From: Chryseobacterium sp. Leaf405
Lineage (GTDB): Bacteria; Bacteroidota; Bacteroidia; Flavobacteriales; Weeksellaceae
Direction of reading: 5' to 3'
Assembly (NCBI RefSeq): GCF_001425355.1
Contig: NZ_LMQN01000004.1
Location: 50,809-102,574, forward strand
Length of the DNA stretch: 51,766 nucleotides
A program made the position numbers and the translations under genes. The notes below the pieces were generated by a model. That model did no database searches and was not told the origin of the DNA. It saw nothing but the letters and a program-made list of their open reading frames with translations. Each line of letters begins with the position of its first letter. Positions within the stretch are counted from its first letter, which is position 1. This document shows positions 17,530 to 25,600 of this stretch, in pieces.

Positions 17530-18621
17530 TTATACGTTGAATCTAAAGTGCATGATGTCACCATCCTTTACAATATATTCTTTGCCTTCTACAGAAAGTT
17601 TTCCAGCTTCTTTTATTTTTACTTCAGAACCGTACGTCATATAATCATCGTATTTAATAACTTCTGCACGGATGAAACCTTTTTCAAAATCAGTGTGAAT
17701 AACTCCTGCAGCTTGAGGAGCCGTCCAACCCTGTCCGATCGTCCAAGCTCTTACTTCTTTAACACCAGCTGTAAAATACGTCTGAAGTTTTAATAAATCG
17801 TATGCTTTTCTAATTAGACGGTTAACACCCGGTTCTGTAAGACCAAGTTCATCAAGGAAAATTTCTCTTTCTTCAAAAGTCTCCAATTCGTTGATGTCAG
17901 CTTCAATCTGAGCCGCTAAAACTACCACTTCAGCTCCTTCATTTTTAGCCATTTCTTCAATTTTAGCAATCCAGTCGTTTCCGTTTTTAATTGAATTTTC
18001 GTCAACATTACAAACGTAAAGAACAGGTTTATTTGTCAACAACTGAACTTCTCCAATCACTGATTTAGCAAAATCATCCATTACAAATTCTCTTGCATTT
18101 TTTCCGTCTTCTAAAAATTTCTGAAGATTTTGAAGTGTTTCGTAGGTTAAAAGATCTTCTTTTTTACCCGATTTAATGAATTTCTTCGCTTTTTCAACTG
18201 CTTTTCCTACCGTTTCTAAATCTTTCAACTGAAGTTCAATATCGATAATTTCTTTATCTCTCATTGGATCAACAGAACCTTCAACGTGAATAATATTTCC
18301 ATTATCAAAACATCTCAAAACGTGAATAATTGCCTCGCACTCTCGAATATTAGCTAAGAATTGATTTCCTAAGCCTTCACCCTTGCTTGCTCCTTTTACA
18401 AGACCTGCGATATCTACGATCTCAACAACAGCCGGTAAAACTCTCTCTGGTTTTACTATTTTTTCCAATTCAAACAATCTTTGATCCGGTACAGAAACTG
18501 TTCCCAAATTTGGTTCGATAGTACAGAAAGGATAGTTGGCAGACTGTGCTTTTGCATTGCTCAGACAGTTAAAAAGAGTTGATTTACCTACATTTGGTAA
18601 GCCTACGATTCCACATTTCAT
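17530..18621 (-). CDS. ychF: Redox-regulated ATPase YchF (OBG family)
   Basis: A 363-aa P-loop protein of the universally conserved YchF/OLA1 group, which binds ribosomes and prefers ATP over GTP. Visible motifs: G1 GLPNVGKST (7-15), G3 DIAGLV (about 70), and NVDE (about 206-209) at the G4 position where true GTPases have NKxD, the known basis of ATP preference. A coiled-coil domain (about 125-200) and a C-terminal TGS domain (about 280-363, ending KDGDIMHFRFNV) complete the full-length protein. It is transcribed alone from a TAnnTTTG promoter about 130 nt upstream. Confidence 0.95.
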   Translation of the reverse strand: MKCGIVGLPNVGKSTLFNCLSNAKAQSANYPFCTIEPNLGTVSVPDQRLFELEKIVKPERVLPAVVEIVDIAGLVKGASKGEGLGNQFLANIRECEAIIHVLRCFDNGNIIHVEGSVDPMRDKEIIDIELQLKDLETVGKAVEKAKKFIKSGKKEDLLTYETLQNLQKFLEDGKNAREFVMDDFAKSVIGEVQLLTNKPVLYVCNVDENSIKNGNDWIAKIEEMAKNEGAEVVVLAAQIEADINELETFEEREIFLDELGLTEPGVNRLIRKAYDLLKLQTYFTAGVKEVRAWTIGQGWTAPQAAGVIHTDFEKGFIRAEVIKYDDYMTYGSEVKIKEAGKLSVEGKEYIVKDGDIMHFRFNV

Positions 18622-18754
18622 AACGAAATTTTTATTTTATTTATAATGTTATGCAACCTTTCGGTTTCATATTGTAAAATTCTAAGTTTAGATTCAGTTA
18701 TATTGCAAGGTTTACTGCAACTTTCTAACGTTGAGTCCCTGAATTATGAGTGTG

Positions 18755-18762
18755 CAAAGATA
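18755..18762 (-). promoter_or_regulatory. -7 promoter element of ychF
   Basis: Minus-strand TATCTTTG followed by GC matches the extended Bacteroidetes -7 consensus. The leader would be about 130 nt, longer than for other genes here. Confidence 0.45.
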
Positions 18763-18783
18763 GTGAATTTAAAAGGAGTTTCA

Positions 18784-18818
18784 TAATAAAAAAATCTGCC
18801 AATTCTTTGGCAGATTTT
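18784..18818 (-). terminator. Rho-independent terminator of the ferritin gene
   Basis: AAAATCTGCCAA and TTGGCAGATTTT form a perfect 12-bp stem around a 4-nt loop, with a minus-strand T-run of about seven. Confidence 0.9.
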
Positions 18819-18843
18819 CAGAAATATTTTTGTATTATAAATA

Positions 18844-19395
18844 TTATGGATTTGCACCAGTCGCATTTTGAGCAAGTTCAGCATCATCCGGAAGCGTTTC
18901 CAATGTTTTATCTAATGTAAATAGAGATTCGTCACTTGCTCTGTCTCCACCTGCAATTTTCAATTTATCGATTAAATTCATTGCAAAAGTTTCTTCTTCT
19001 ATCTGTTCTTTCACAAACCATTGTAGAAAATTCCATGAAGCCCAATCTTTCTCTTCAAAAGCAATATTTACTAAATTATAAATCGCTGTTGTATTGTCAA
19101 CTTCATGTTGGAAAACCAAGTCAAAGCAATGGGTAAGACTTGTAGGTTCTTCTCCAGGTGATGGCAATGCAGTAATTTTTGGTTTCCCACCTCTATTGAG
19201 TATATATTGCATAAATTTCACCGAATGATCTCTTTCTTCCTGAGCGTGACGGAAAAGAAAGTTTGAAATTCCACCATAACCTTTATCAGCCGCCCAAATT
19301 CCGTAAGAGAAATAAACTCTTGATTGTAAATCTTCTGTATTCATCTGGTCACTCAATGCCTTTTCTAGTCTTGGTGAAAGTCTGTTGGTATTCAT
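18844..19395 (-). CDS. Ferritin (bacterial non-haem FtnA type)
   Basis: Stores iron as ferric mineral in a 24-mer shell after Fe(II) oxidation at a di-iron site. The protein (183 aa from the chosen start) is a four-helix bundle. Ferroxidase ligands are visible: the Glu of QMNTEDLQS, the E-x-x-H of QEERDHSVKF, the Glu of FQHEVDN and the Glu of VKEQIEEE. I chose the ATG at 19395 (MNTNRLSPRLEKALSDQMN), because the 13 additional residues of the longer frame from 19434 (His/Tyr-rich) are not ferritin-like. It is single-cistron with a strong terminator. No Fur-type site was recognised upstream. Confidence 0.9.
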   Translation of the reverse strand: MNTNRLSPRLEKALSDQMNTEDLQSRVYFSYGIWAADKGYGGISNFLFRHAQEERDHSVKFMQYILNRGGKPKITALPSPGEEPTSLTHCFDLVFQHEVDNTTAIYNLVNIAFEEKDWASWNFLQWFVKEQIEEETFAMNLIDKLKIAGGDRASDESLFTLDKTLETLPDDAELAQNATGANP

Positions 19396-19538
19396 AATTG
19401 TATATTTATAGTGATTATGAATCTCATGATGCAAAAATGATTCCGAGAAGGTTTTAATCTAAATAAATTCAGTGTAATATATTTATAATTAATTGAATTA
19501 CTTTATCTTAAGTCAATAATTTATAGTTATTCTAAAAT

Positions 19539-19567
19539 AAAAACCAGCTCATCTTGAACTGGTTTTA
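19539..19567 (-). terminator. Probable terminator of the GH10-like lipoprotein gene
   Basis: AAACCAG and CTGGTTT form a 7-bp stem with an 11-nt loop; the minus-strand 3' side continues into TTTTATTTTA. Confidence 0.6.
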
Positions 19568-19619
19568 TATATTTTATTATTGAAATTTAATGATTAATTA
19601 TCCTTTATCAAATGTTAAA

Positions 19620-21218
19620 CTACTTGATCTTTTTTGCCATATAATCGCTTTCATTTCCTAATCTGTCAATTGCTTTAATGGCTATTGCATTTAATGTTTT
19701 TCCGTCCTTATTTTTAGGAATATCTTTTAAAAGTTGTTCTAAAGTTAAAATTTCTGTTTCCCAGATTCCGTTATATTGTGTAAAAAGTACCCACTGAAAA
19801 ACATCTTTGATATTTTTGCTGCTCCAGCTTGTCTGAATAAAACTTCCGTTATCATTCATAAACAAAGTCGGAGTTTGTAATGGTAATGTTTTTATCCACG
19901 GGCTTTTTGGAACTAAAGCTTTTTCTTTATAGGGTCCGTTTTTCAACGTAGGAAGCATATTGGCGTTTTTTGTCAGACCAGCAATACTCCAATGAATTTC
20001 TCCCGCATCTTTCCCCAACACCTGTCTTGAAATTTCAATCTGATTTTTAATTTCGGTCGGTCGGTCTGAAGATTTTATTTCAACAGTATTCAATCCCGGC
20101 CAAAGGTGACGATTGAAAGTGTTTTCTGATTTCCACCAGTTTAACAATGCTTCAAAAGGCTGTCCTTTCGATTCTATCGGCCAGTATAATTGGGGTGAAA
20201 AATAATCTACCCAGCCTTTATTTAACCATAATTTGGCATCTGCATACAATTCGTCATATTGCGAAGAACCGATAATACCTTCAGGATAACCCGGTTTCCA
20301 GATTCCGAACGGACTGATTCCGAATCTTACATTATTTTTTTCTGCATGAATTTCCTTATAAATTCTTTCAACAAATTTATTCACATTATCTCTTCTCCAA
20401 TCTGCTCTCGACAATGTTCCTCCGCTGCTTACATAAGCACTCCAAGTTGTATTATCAGGAAAATCTGCTCCTTTATTATAGGTGGCATAAGGATAAAAAT
20501 AATCATCAAAATGCACCGCATCAATATCATATCTTTTCACAATATCTTTCACCACATTGGAAACGTGACCTTGCGTTTTGGGATCTGCCGGATCAAACCA
20601 GTACATTCCGTTTTTTAATTTAACAACAATATCTGAAAGTTTATTTGCCATCGATAAACTGTTGGGCGAACCTCCGTTGGTATGATGTGCACGGTAAGGA
20701 TTCAGCCAAACGTGAAGTTCCAAACCTCTTTTATGAGCTTCATCGATCCAGAATTGTAAAGGATCATAATTCGGATAAGGAGCAATTCCTGTTTGCCCCG
20801 TTAAAAAGTATGACCAAGGTTCGATATTACTTGTATATAAAGCGTCGGCAGATGGTCTCACCTGAAAAATAACAGCATTGAAATTATTATTTTTCAGCAT
20901 ATCCAACATACTGATGGCTTCGGCTTTTTGCTGATCCACCGTTAAATTATTTCTCGAAGGCCAATTAATATTTGCCACACTGGCAATCCATGCTCCACGG
21001 AATTCTCTGTTGATTTCAGGAAGATTGACTTTAAAAATTTCTTCTGCAGGTGGTAACACAGGTTTTGCTGCAACAGCAGGACTGTTTGAAATCGGTTGTA
21101 AAGATTTTGATGTATTTTGATTTTTTATCGGTTTTGGAGTGTTAACAACAGTTTTTGTACTGCTGCAGGACGCAAAAATTCCTAATAAAAATATTAAATT
21201 AAGCTTACTTATTTTCAT
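19620..21218 (-). CDS. Family 10-type glycosyl hydrolase-like lipoprotein (GHL10/DUF187)
   Basis: A 532-aa envelope lipoprotein of the GHL10 (DUF187, COG1649) family, TIM-barrel proteins thought to act on cell-wall or other glycans. Lipobox IFASC sits at about residue 20, followed by a Pro/Lys-rich linker and the hallmark block REFRGAWIASVANINWPSR (about 75-93), then ISMLDMLKNNNFNAVIFQVRPSADALY, WLNPYRAHH, IDAVHFDDYFYPY (the acidic active-site strand) and FGISPFGIWKPG. A C-terminal beta domain ends VQ-type YMAKKIK. The start at 21218 is an ATG; the frame could extend 3 codons to a TTG, which is less likely. A -7 element ends 7 nt upstream. Confidence 0.88.
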   Translation of the reverse strand: MKISKLNLIFLLGIFASCSSTKTVVNTPKPIKNQNTSKSLQPISNSPAVAAKPVLPPAEEIFKVNLPEINREFRGAWIASVANINWPSRNNLTVDQQKAEAISMLDMLKNNNFNAVIFQVRPSADALYTSNIEPWSYFLTGQTGIAPYPNYDPLQFWIDEAHKRGLELHVWLNPYRAHHTNGGSPNSLSMANKLSDIVVKLKNGMYWFDPADPKTQGHVSNVVKDIVKRYDIDAVHFDDYFYPYATYNKGADFPDNTTWSAYVSSGGTLSRADWRRDNVNKFVERIYKEIHAEKNNVRFGISPFGIWKPGYPEGIIGSSQYDELYADAKLWLNKGWVDYFSPQLYWPIESKGQPFEALLNWWKSENTFNRHLWPGLNTVEIKSSDRPTEIKNQIEISRQVLGKDAGEIHWSIAGLTKNANMLPTLKNGPYKEKALVPKSPWIKTLPLQTPTLFMNDNGSFIQTSWSSKNIKDVFQWVLFTQYNGIWETEILTLEQLLKDIPKNKDGKTLNAIAIKAIDRLGNESDYMAKKIK

Positions 21219-21224
21219 AGTCTG

Positions 21225-21232
21225 CAAAACTA
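21225..21232 (-). promoter_or_regulatory. -7 promoter element of the GHL10 lipoprotein gene
   Basis: Minus-strand TAGTTTTG followed by GC matches the extended -7 consensus. Its predicted start is only about 3 nt before the ATG, so the message may be practically leaderless. Confidence 0.45.
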
Positions 21233-21299
21233 CATTAAATTATTTTTTTGACTTTAAAAATTACAATAATAATATAAAATATTGATATATATATAAACA

Positions 21300-21326
21300 A
21301 AAAAAGCCCCGAAAAATCGAGGCTTT
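21300..21326 (-). terminator. Rho-independent terminator of typA
   Basis: Minus-strand AAAGCCTCGA and TCGGGGCTTT pair over 10 bp (one wobble) with a TTTT loop, followed by T-rich sequence. Confidence 0.85.
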
Positions 21327-21348
21327 AGATATATTTAAGAATTTCAGA

Positions 21349-23157
21349 TTAAGCTTTTGCTCCTCTTTCAACTCTTTTTCTTTCTTCTTCAGAAAGTAAT
21401 TTCTTTCTCATTCTGATAAAGTTAGGAGTAACCTCGATTGCTTCATCAGCCTGGATGTATTCCATACATTCTTCAAGAGAGAATAAGATTTTTGGTGCAA
21501 CACCAGTATCTTTGTCTTTACCTGAAGCTCTCATGTTATTCAACTGTTTTGCTTCTACGATGTTTACTACTAAATCTCCCGGCTTATTTTGTTCACCGAT
21601 AACCATACCAGCATAGATTTCCTCACCCGGATCAACATAGAACTTACCTCTATCCTGAAGTTTAGCAATAGAATATTCTGTAGCAGGACCTTGAGTTTTA
21701 GAAATCAATACACCATTACTTCTTCCAGGAATAGCACCTTTGAAAGGCTTGTATTCTGTGAAACGGTGTGCCATAATAGCTTCACCAGCAGTAGCAGTTA
21801 ACATTTGAGAACGCAATCCGATCAAACCTCTTGAAGGAATTTCGAATTCCATGTGTTGCATTTCACCTTTAGTTTCCATAATGTGAAGGTCACCTTTTCT
21901 CTGAGTTGCCAAATCGATTACTCTTGAAGCATATTCTTCAGGAACATCAACAACCAAAGATTCGTAAGGCTCCAACTTCTCACCATTTTCACCTTCTCTC
22001 AGGATAACCTGTGGCTGACCGATTGTCATTTCATATCCTTCTCTTCTCATTGTTTCAATTAAAACTGACAAGTGAAGAATACCTCTACCGAAAACCAGGA
22101 AAGTGTTTGCATCATCAGTTTGTTGAACTCTCAATGCTAAGTTTTTCTCTAATTCTTTGTAAAGTCTTTCTTTCAGGTGGTTTGAAGTAACATATTTACC
22201 ATCTTTACCAAAGAAAGGTGAATTGTTGATAGAGAACGTCATGTTCAACGTAGGCTCATCAATCGCCGTTCTTGGCAATGGTTCAGGATTTTCAAGATCT
22301 ACGAAAGAATCTCCAATCTGGAAAGCGTCGAAACCTACAACAGCACAGATATCACCTGCCTGAACTTCAGTTACTTTTTTCTTTCCTAAACCTTCGAAAA
22401 CATAAAGTTCTTTTACTTTTCCTTTTACAATTTTTCCGTCAGCCTGTGAAAGACCGATCCATTGAGATTCTTTAAGCTCACCTCTTGTTACTTTACCGAT
22501 TGCAATTCTTCCTAAGAAAGAAGAGAAATCTAATGAAGTAATCTGCATCTGAAGATTTCCTTCAGATATTTTAGGTTCCGGAACATATTGTAAAATACCA
22601 TCCAACAATGGGAAAATATTATCTGTTTGTTCTAATGAAGTGTTGAACCAACCTTGCTTAGAAGATCCGTAGAACGTTGGGAAATCCAACTGCTCTTCAG
22701 TCGCTTCCAGGTTGAAGAACAAATCAAATACCTGATCATGAACTTCGTCCGGACGACAGTTTGGCTTATCTACCTTATTGATTACAACCAATGGTCTTAA
22801 TCCTAATTCCAATGCTTTCTGAAGTACGAATCTTGTTTGAGGCATCGGTCCTTCGAACGCATCTACCAACAAAATAACTCCGTCAGCCATTTTCAATACT
22901 CTTTCTACTTCTCCACCAAAATCGGCGTGACCAGGAGTATCGATTACGTTAATTTTCGTGTCTTTATAAGTAACAGAAATATTCTTGGATAAGATCGTGA
23001 TCCCTCTTTCTCTTTCAAGATCATTGTTATCCATAATTAATTCCCCACTCTCCTGATTTTCTCTGAAAATATTGGTAGCGTGGATGATCTTGTCAACCAA
23101 AGTCGTCTTACCGTGGTCAACGTGTGCGATAATCGCAATATTTCTAATGTTTTGCAT
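21349..23157 (-). CDS. typA: Translational GTPase TypA/BipA
   Basis: A 602-aa ribosome-associated GTPase that aids 50S assembly and stress or cold adaptation. Motifs: G1 AHVDHGKTTL (10-19), switch region RERGITI, G3 DTPGHADFGGEVERV, G4 NKVDKP (about 127), then EF-Tu domain II, EF-G domain III/V-like blocks and the BipA-specific C-terminal domain (SQMLTATAGEAIMAHRF, VLISKTQGPATEYSI). The length is normal. It is single-cistron with its own promoter (TATTTTTG, 23183-23176) and terminator. Confidence 0.95.
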   Translation of the reverse strand: MQNIRNIAIIAHVDHGKTTLVDKIIHATNIFRENQESGELIMDNNDLERERGITILSKNISVTYKDTKINVIDTPGHADFGGEVERVLKMADGVILLVDAFEGPMPQTRFVLQKALELGLRPLVVINKVDKPNCRPDEVHDQVFDLFFNLEATEEQLDFPTFYGSSKQGWFNTSLEQTDNIFPLLDGILQYVPEPKISEGNLQMQITSLDFSSFLGRIAIGKVTRGELKESQWIGLSQADGKIVKGKVKELYVFEGLGKKKVTEVQAGDICAVVGFDAFQIGDSFVDLENPEPLPRTAIDEPTLNMTFSINNSPFFGKDGKYVTSNHLKERLYKELEKNLALRVQQTDDANTFLVFGRGILHLSVLIETMRREGYEMTIGQPQVILREGENGEKLEPYESLVVDVPEEYASRVIDLATQRKGDLHIMETKGEMQHMEFEIPSRGLIGLRSQMLTATAGEAIMAHRFTEYKPFKGAIPGRSNGVLISKTQGPATEYSIAKLQDRGKFYVDPGEEIYAGMVIGEQNKPGDLVVNIVEAKQLNNMRASGKDKDTGVAPKILFSLEECMEYIQADEAIEVTPNFIRMRKKLLSEEERKRVERGAKA

Positions 23158-23175
23158 AAAAGATTTTTACGGGTG

Positions 23176-23183
23176 CAAAAATA
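23176..23183 (-). promoter_or_regulatory. -7 promoter element of typA
   Basis: Minus-strand TATTTTTG followed by GC; predicted leader of about 15 nt. Confidence 0.5.
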
Positions 23184-23330
23184 GTGAAATTTAATGATAT
23201 AATTAAAAAGTTTCTTTATTATTTAACAATTTCATAATGAGTGTATTAAAACCAAACACTTGTTAAGACTTTAAAATCAAACGAATTATTCTGATTATTA
23301 CCTTAAAAAAATTGAATAACAGATTCAGTT

Positions 23331-23609
23331 TTAATTAATCATCTTTAAAATATTTTTCAAGAAATACATTAAAATAACCTGAATCGAAACAACCAATCCA
23401 AATTTCAACAAAAAAGATTTCTTTGAGATTTTATGCCTGAAAATGATCATTCCTACAAAAGCTCCGATGGTTCCTGCAAAGAACGTACATATCAAAAGCA
23501 TATTTTCGGAAATTCTTCGTCTGTGTTTTTTTGCCAAGAACTTATCATATCCAAATATCCCGAACGATAATATATTCAAAATTACAATTACTACAATCAC
23601 TTCTGTCAT
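23331..23609 (-). CDS. DUF1294 small membrane protein
   Basis: A 92-aa protein with three hydrophobic segments and the DUF1294 signature: YDKFLAKKHRRRISE (about 20-34), then GTIGAFVGMIIFRHKISKKSF (about 46-66; the F-R-H-K motif is diagnostic) and a final membrane helix. The function of the family is unknown; copies in other bacteria are sometimes fused to a cold-shock domain, which is absent here. It stands alone on the minus strand. Confidence 0.85.
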   Translation of the reverse strand: MTEVIVVIVILNILSFGIFGYDKFLAKKHRRRISENMLLICTFFAGTIGAFVGMIIFRHKISKKSFLLKFGLVVSIQVILMYFLKNILKMIN

Positions 23610-23780
23610 TTTTCAAAAGTAATCTATTCAAAGTAAATGATCAAGTTCAGTATCTTTTCTTAATAAACTTCTTGACAATGATATTTCCATTATTGACGAT
23701 TTCAATATGATCGGTTCTTTTATAAACCAAGCAAAATCAATATGGTTTTTTGCTATTATTAAGAAGTTTGTCCTACGTTA

Positions 23781-23813
23781 TTGGGAGTTTTAAAAACAGA
23801 TATTCTACATTTG
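23781..23813 (+). promoter_or_regulatory. Promoter (-33 TTG, -7 TAnnTTTG) of the 118-aa gene
   Basis: TTG at 23781 and TACATTTG at 23806-23813 are separated by 22 nt, within the range known for Bacteroidetes promoters. The predicted start is about 15 nt before the ATG. Confidence 0.55.
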
Positions 23814-23819
23814 TAATAA

Positions 23820-24188
<369 letters not shown>

Positions 24189-24570
24189 TTTTTTATTCGT
24201 TTAATAGAGTTCATTCGTTTTAATAAAATACGAACCTAAAGTTATACATTGAATTATTTAAAAGTCTCTTTTAATTTAGTTCGTTTTGCCTTGGTGCAAA
24301 AAGAACTAAAAGATCAAGACCTAGATTGATTAAGGTTTCACCGTCATCTTTATGAGTAATTTTTGAAGAAAAATCCTATTGAGAAAACTATTGAATACAT
24401 TTAATTTTCAATGTATTCAATAGCATTATTCGGACTTTCATCATTTTCGGATAATAGATGCACAAGTCACCTTTATAATCCTAAGATGAATATTCACAAT
24501 ATATTTCAGGATGACAGGATGTAAAGCTTAGATGCTATTTTATGAAATCATCACATAAGACAATTTCAGA
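24189..24570. other. Intergenic region without an intact gene
   Basis: This stretch holds no ORF I can support. It contains a degenerate element around 24285-24325 (GTTTTGCCTTGG...AGATCAAGAC) that resembles recurrent flavobacterial intergenic sequence, and a perfect 14-bp hairpin at 24388-24423. The adjoining 24571-24733 holds the membrane-protein remnant described separately. Confidence 0.6.
24388..24423. repeat. Perfect 14-bp inverted repeat (hairpin) at the edge of the accessory cassette
   Basis: CTATTGAATACATT and AATGTATTCAATAG flank an 8-nt loop. There is no long T-run, so it is a weak terminator candidate at best (four T follow on the minus strand). Its left arm is part of a 15-nt word that recurs at 30157-30171 on the far side of the cassette. 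Confidence 0.7.
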
Positions 24571-24733
24571 TTATAACCTTTTATTTCCATCAGTCTTTAC
24601 TCCGTTTGAAACTAGATTTATGTGTTTTACATATTTACCTATACTGTAGTAAATACCGCATCCTCCAAGAGTTAAAAATAGTATGGTAAAAATCAAGGAT
24701 AAGAAAATAAACGAAAATGAATATTTTTTTCAT
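24571..24733 (-). pseudogene. Frameshifted, truncated small membrane protein (DUF3592-like N-terminus)
   Basis: The ATG at 24733-24731 overlaps the stop of the lipoprotein gene as TAATG and is followed by a run of seven A. The frame from this ATG ends after 32 codons, but dropping one A (MKK then YSFSFIFLSLIF) gives 53 residues: a hydrophobic helix, LTLGGCGIYYSIGKYVKHI, and NLVSNGVKTDGN before a stop at 24571. That pattern (helix, G-x-G, then a Gly-Val-x-T-D/E-G strand) resembles the start of DUF3592 proteins, which are normally more than twice as long. So it appears both frameshifted and cut short. A sequencing error in the A-run could account for the frameshift but not the truncation. Confidence 0.45.
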
Positions 24734-25599
24734 TAATAGACTTCTAAATTTCCTGTTTTGTTTGATTTGTATAATTGTAATCCGTAAGTGCTTTTTTCTT
24801 TGTCATCTTCCGATACGAGCGCTGGTTTACCTTTAAAATCTTCTAATTCAACAATTTTACCATTAGGATTGATATGTAGTTTAAAATTTTTTAATGGCAA
24901 CATATGATTTTTACCGCCTAAAATAAATTCTCTAATTTCATTAAGATATTCTTCTTGTCTTTTTTTATCATAATACATGGATATCATTTCTCTTTTTAAT
25001 GATTGATTGTATATATCCATATATTGATCTATTTTACCATCGTTTATAATTGAATGAATACTTTTGTACTTTTCAATTACTTCTTTTAAAAGCTGATCAA
25101 GATTCTCTTTTGTTAAATCTTTGGCATCGGATAATTGATCTAATTCAAATGGAACATCAGCATTAAATTTCCATGAATAAATCAATGAATCAGCAGGTTT
25201 GTCTGTAACAGGGAATGAGCATCTTTTTACATTGTGCGTTGGAGATGCTTCTCCATTATCTGTATATATTATATCTATAAAATAATCCTTTACGTCTTTT
25301 ACTGGAATCTTGTAATCTTTATTTAAAGGTTTAACAATAAGCATTATAGTTTGTTCACCTGATTTAGATATGTACGGATTTAAATATTCTATTCCACTTA
25401 CAACAGCATCTTCTTTACTTTTAGTAAGAGTTATTCCATTAAAAATTATTTCGAAATCACCACGGAAGTTGAAATCTGCAAAATATGTTTTTTTCATAAG
25501 GGTTTTTTTATATTTATAATTCACAATAGATTGATTACCTGGCATCTCACGTCCGCAGGCAAAAAGGGTTATAATCAGTAAAAAAAATGTATTTTTCAT
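24733..25599 (-). CDS. Lipoprotein downstream of the 983-aa protein; candidate immunity protein
   Basis: A 288-aa protein with a lipoprotein signal (MKNTFFLLIITLFAC, Cys15 in the lipobox) and no other membrane segment; the mature part has beta-rich segments (about 30-140), a helical stretch (about 150-225; LDQLLKEVIEKYKSIHSII) and a final beta region (HINPNGKIVELEDFKGKP). I do not recognise a family. It begins one base after the stop of the 983-aa gene (TAATATG), so translation should be coupled. Small lipoproteins directly after secreted-toxin genes are often immunity proteins acting in the periplasm; that role here is inference. The DNA appears more AT-rich than the flanking core genes. Confidence 0.7.
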   Translation of the reverse strand: MKNTFFLLIITLFACGREMPGNQSIVNYKYKKTLMKKTYFADFNFRGDFEIIFNGITLTKSKEDAVVSGIEYLNPYISKSGEQTIMLIVKPLNKDYKIPVKDVKDYFIDIIYTDNGEASPTHNVKRCSFPVTDKPADSLIYSWKFNADVPFELDQLSDAKDLTKENLDQLLKEVIEKYKSIHSIINDGKIDQYMDIYNQSLKREMISMYYDKKRQEEYLNEIREFILGGKNHMLPLKNFKLHINPNGKIVELEDFKGKPALVSEDDKEKSTYGLQLYKSNKTGNLEVY

Positions 25600-25600
25600 A

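Noticed and set aside
20259..20618. Open plus-strand frame inside the GH10-like lipoprotein gene
   Set aside because: Antisense shadow of a well-supported gene; its composition (Ile, His, Cys-rich) is typical of mirror frames in AT-rich DNA.
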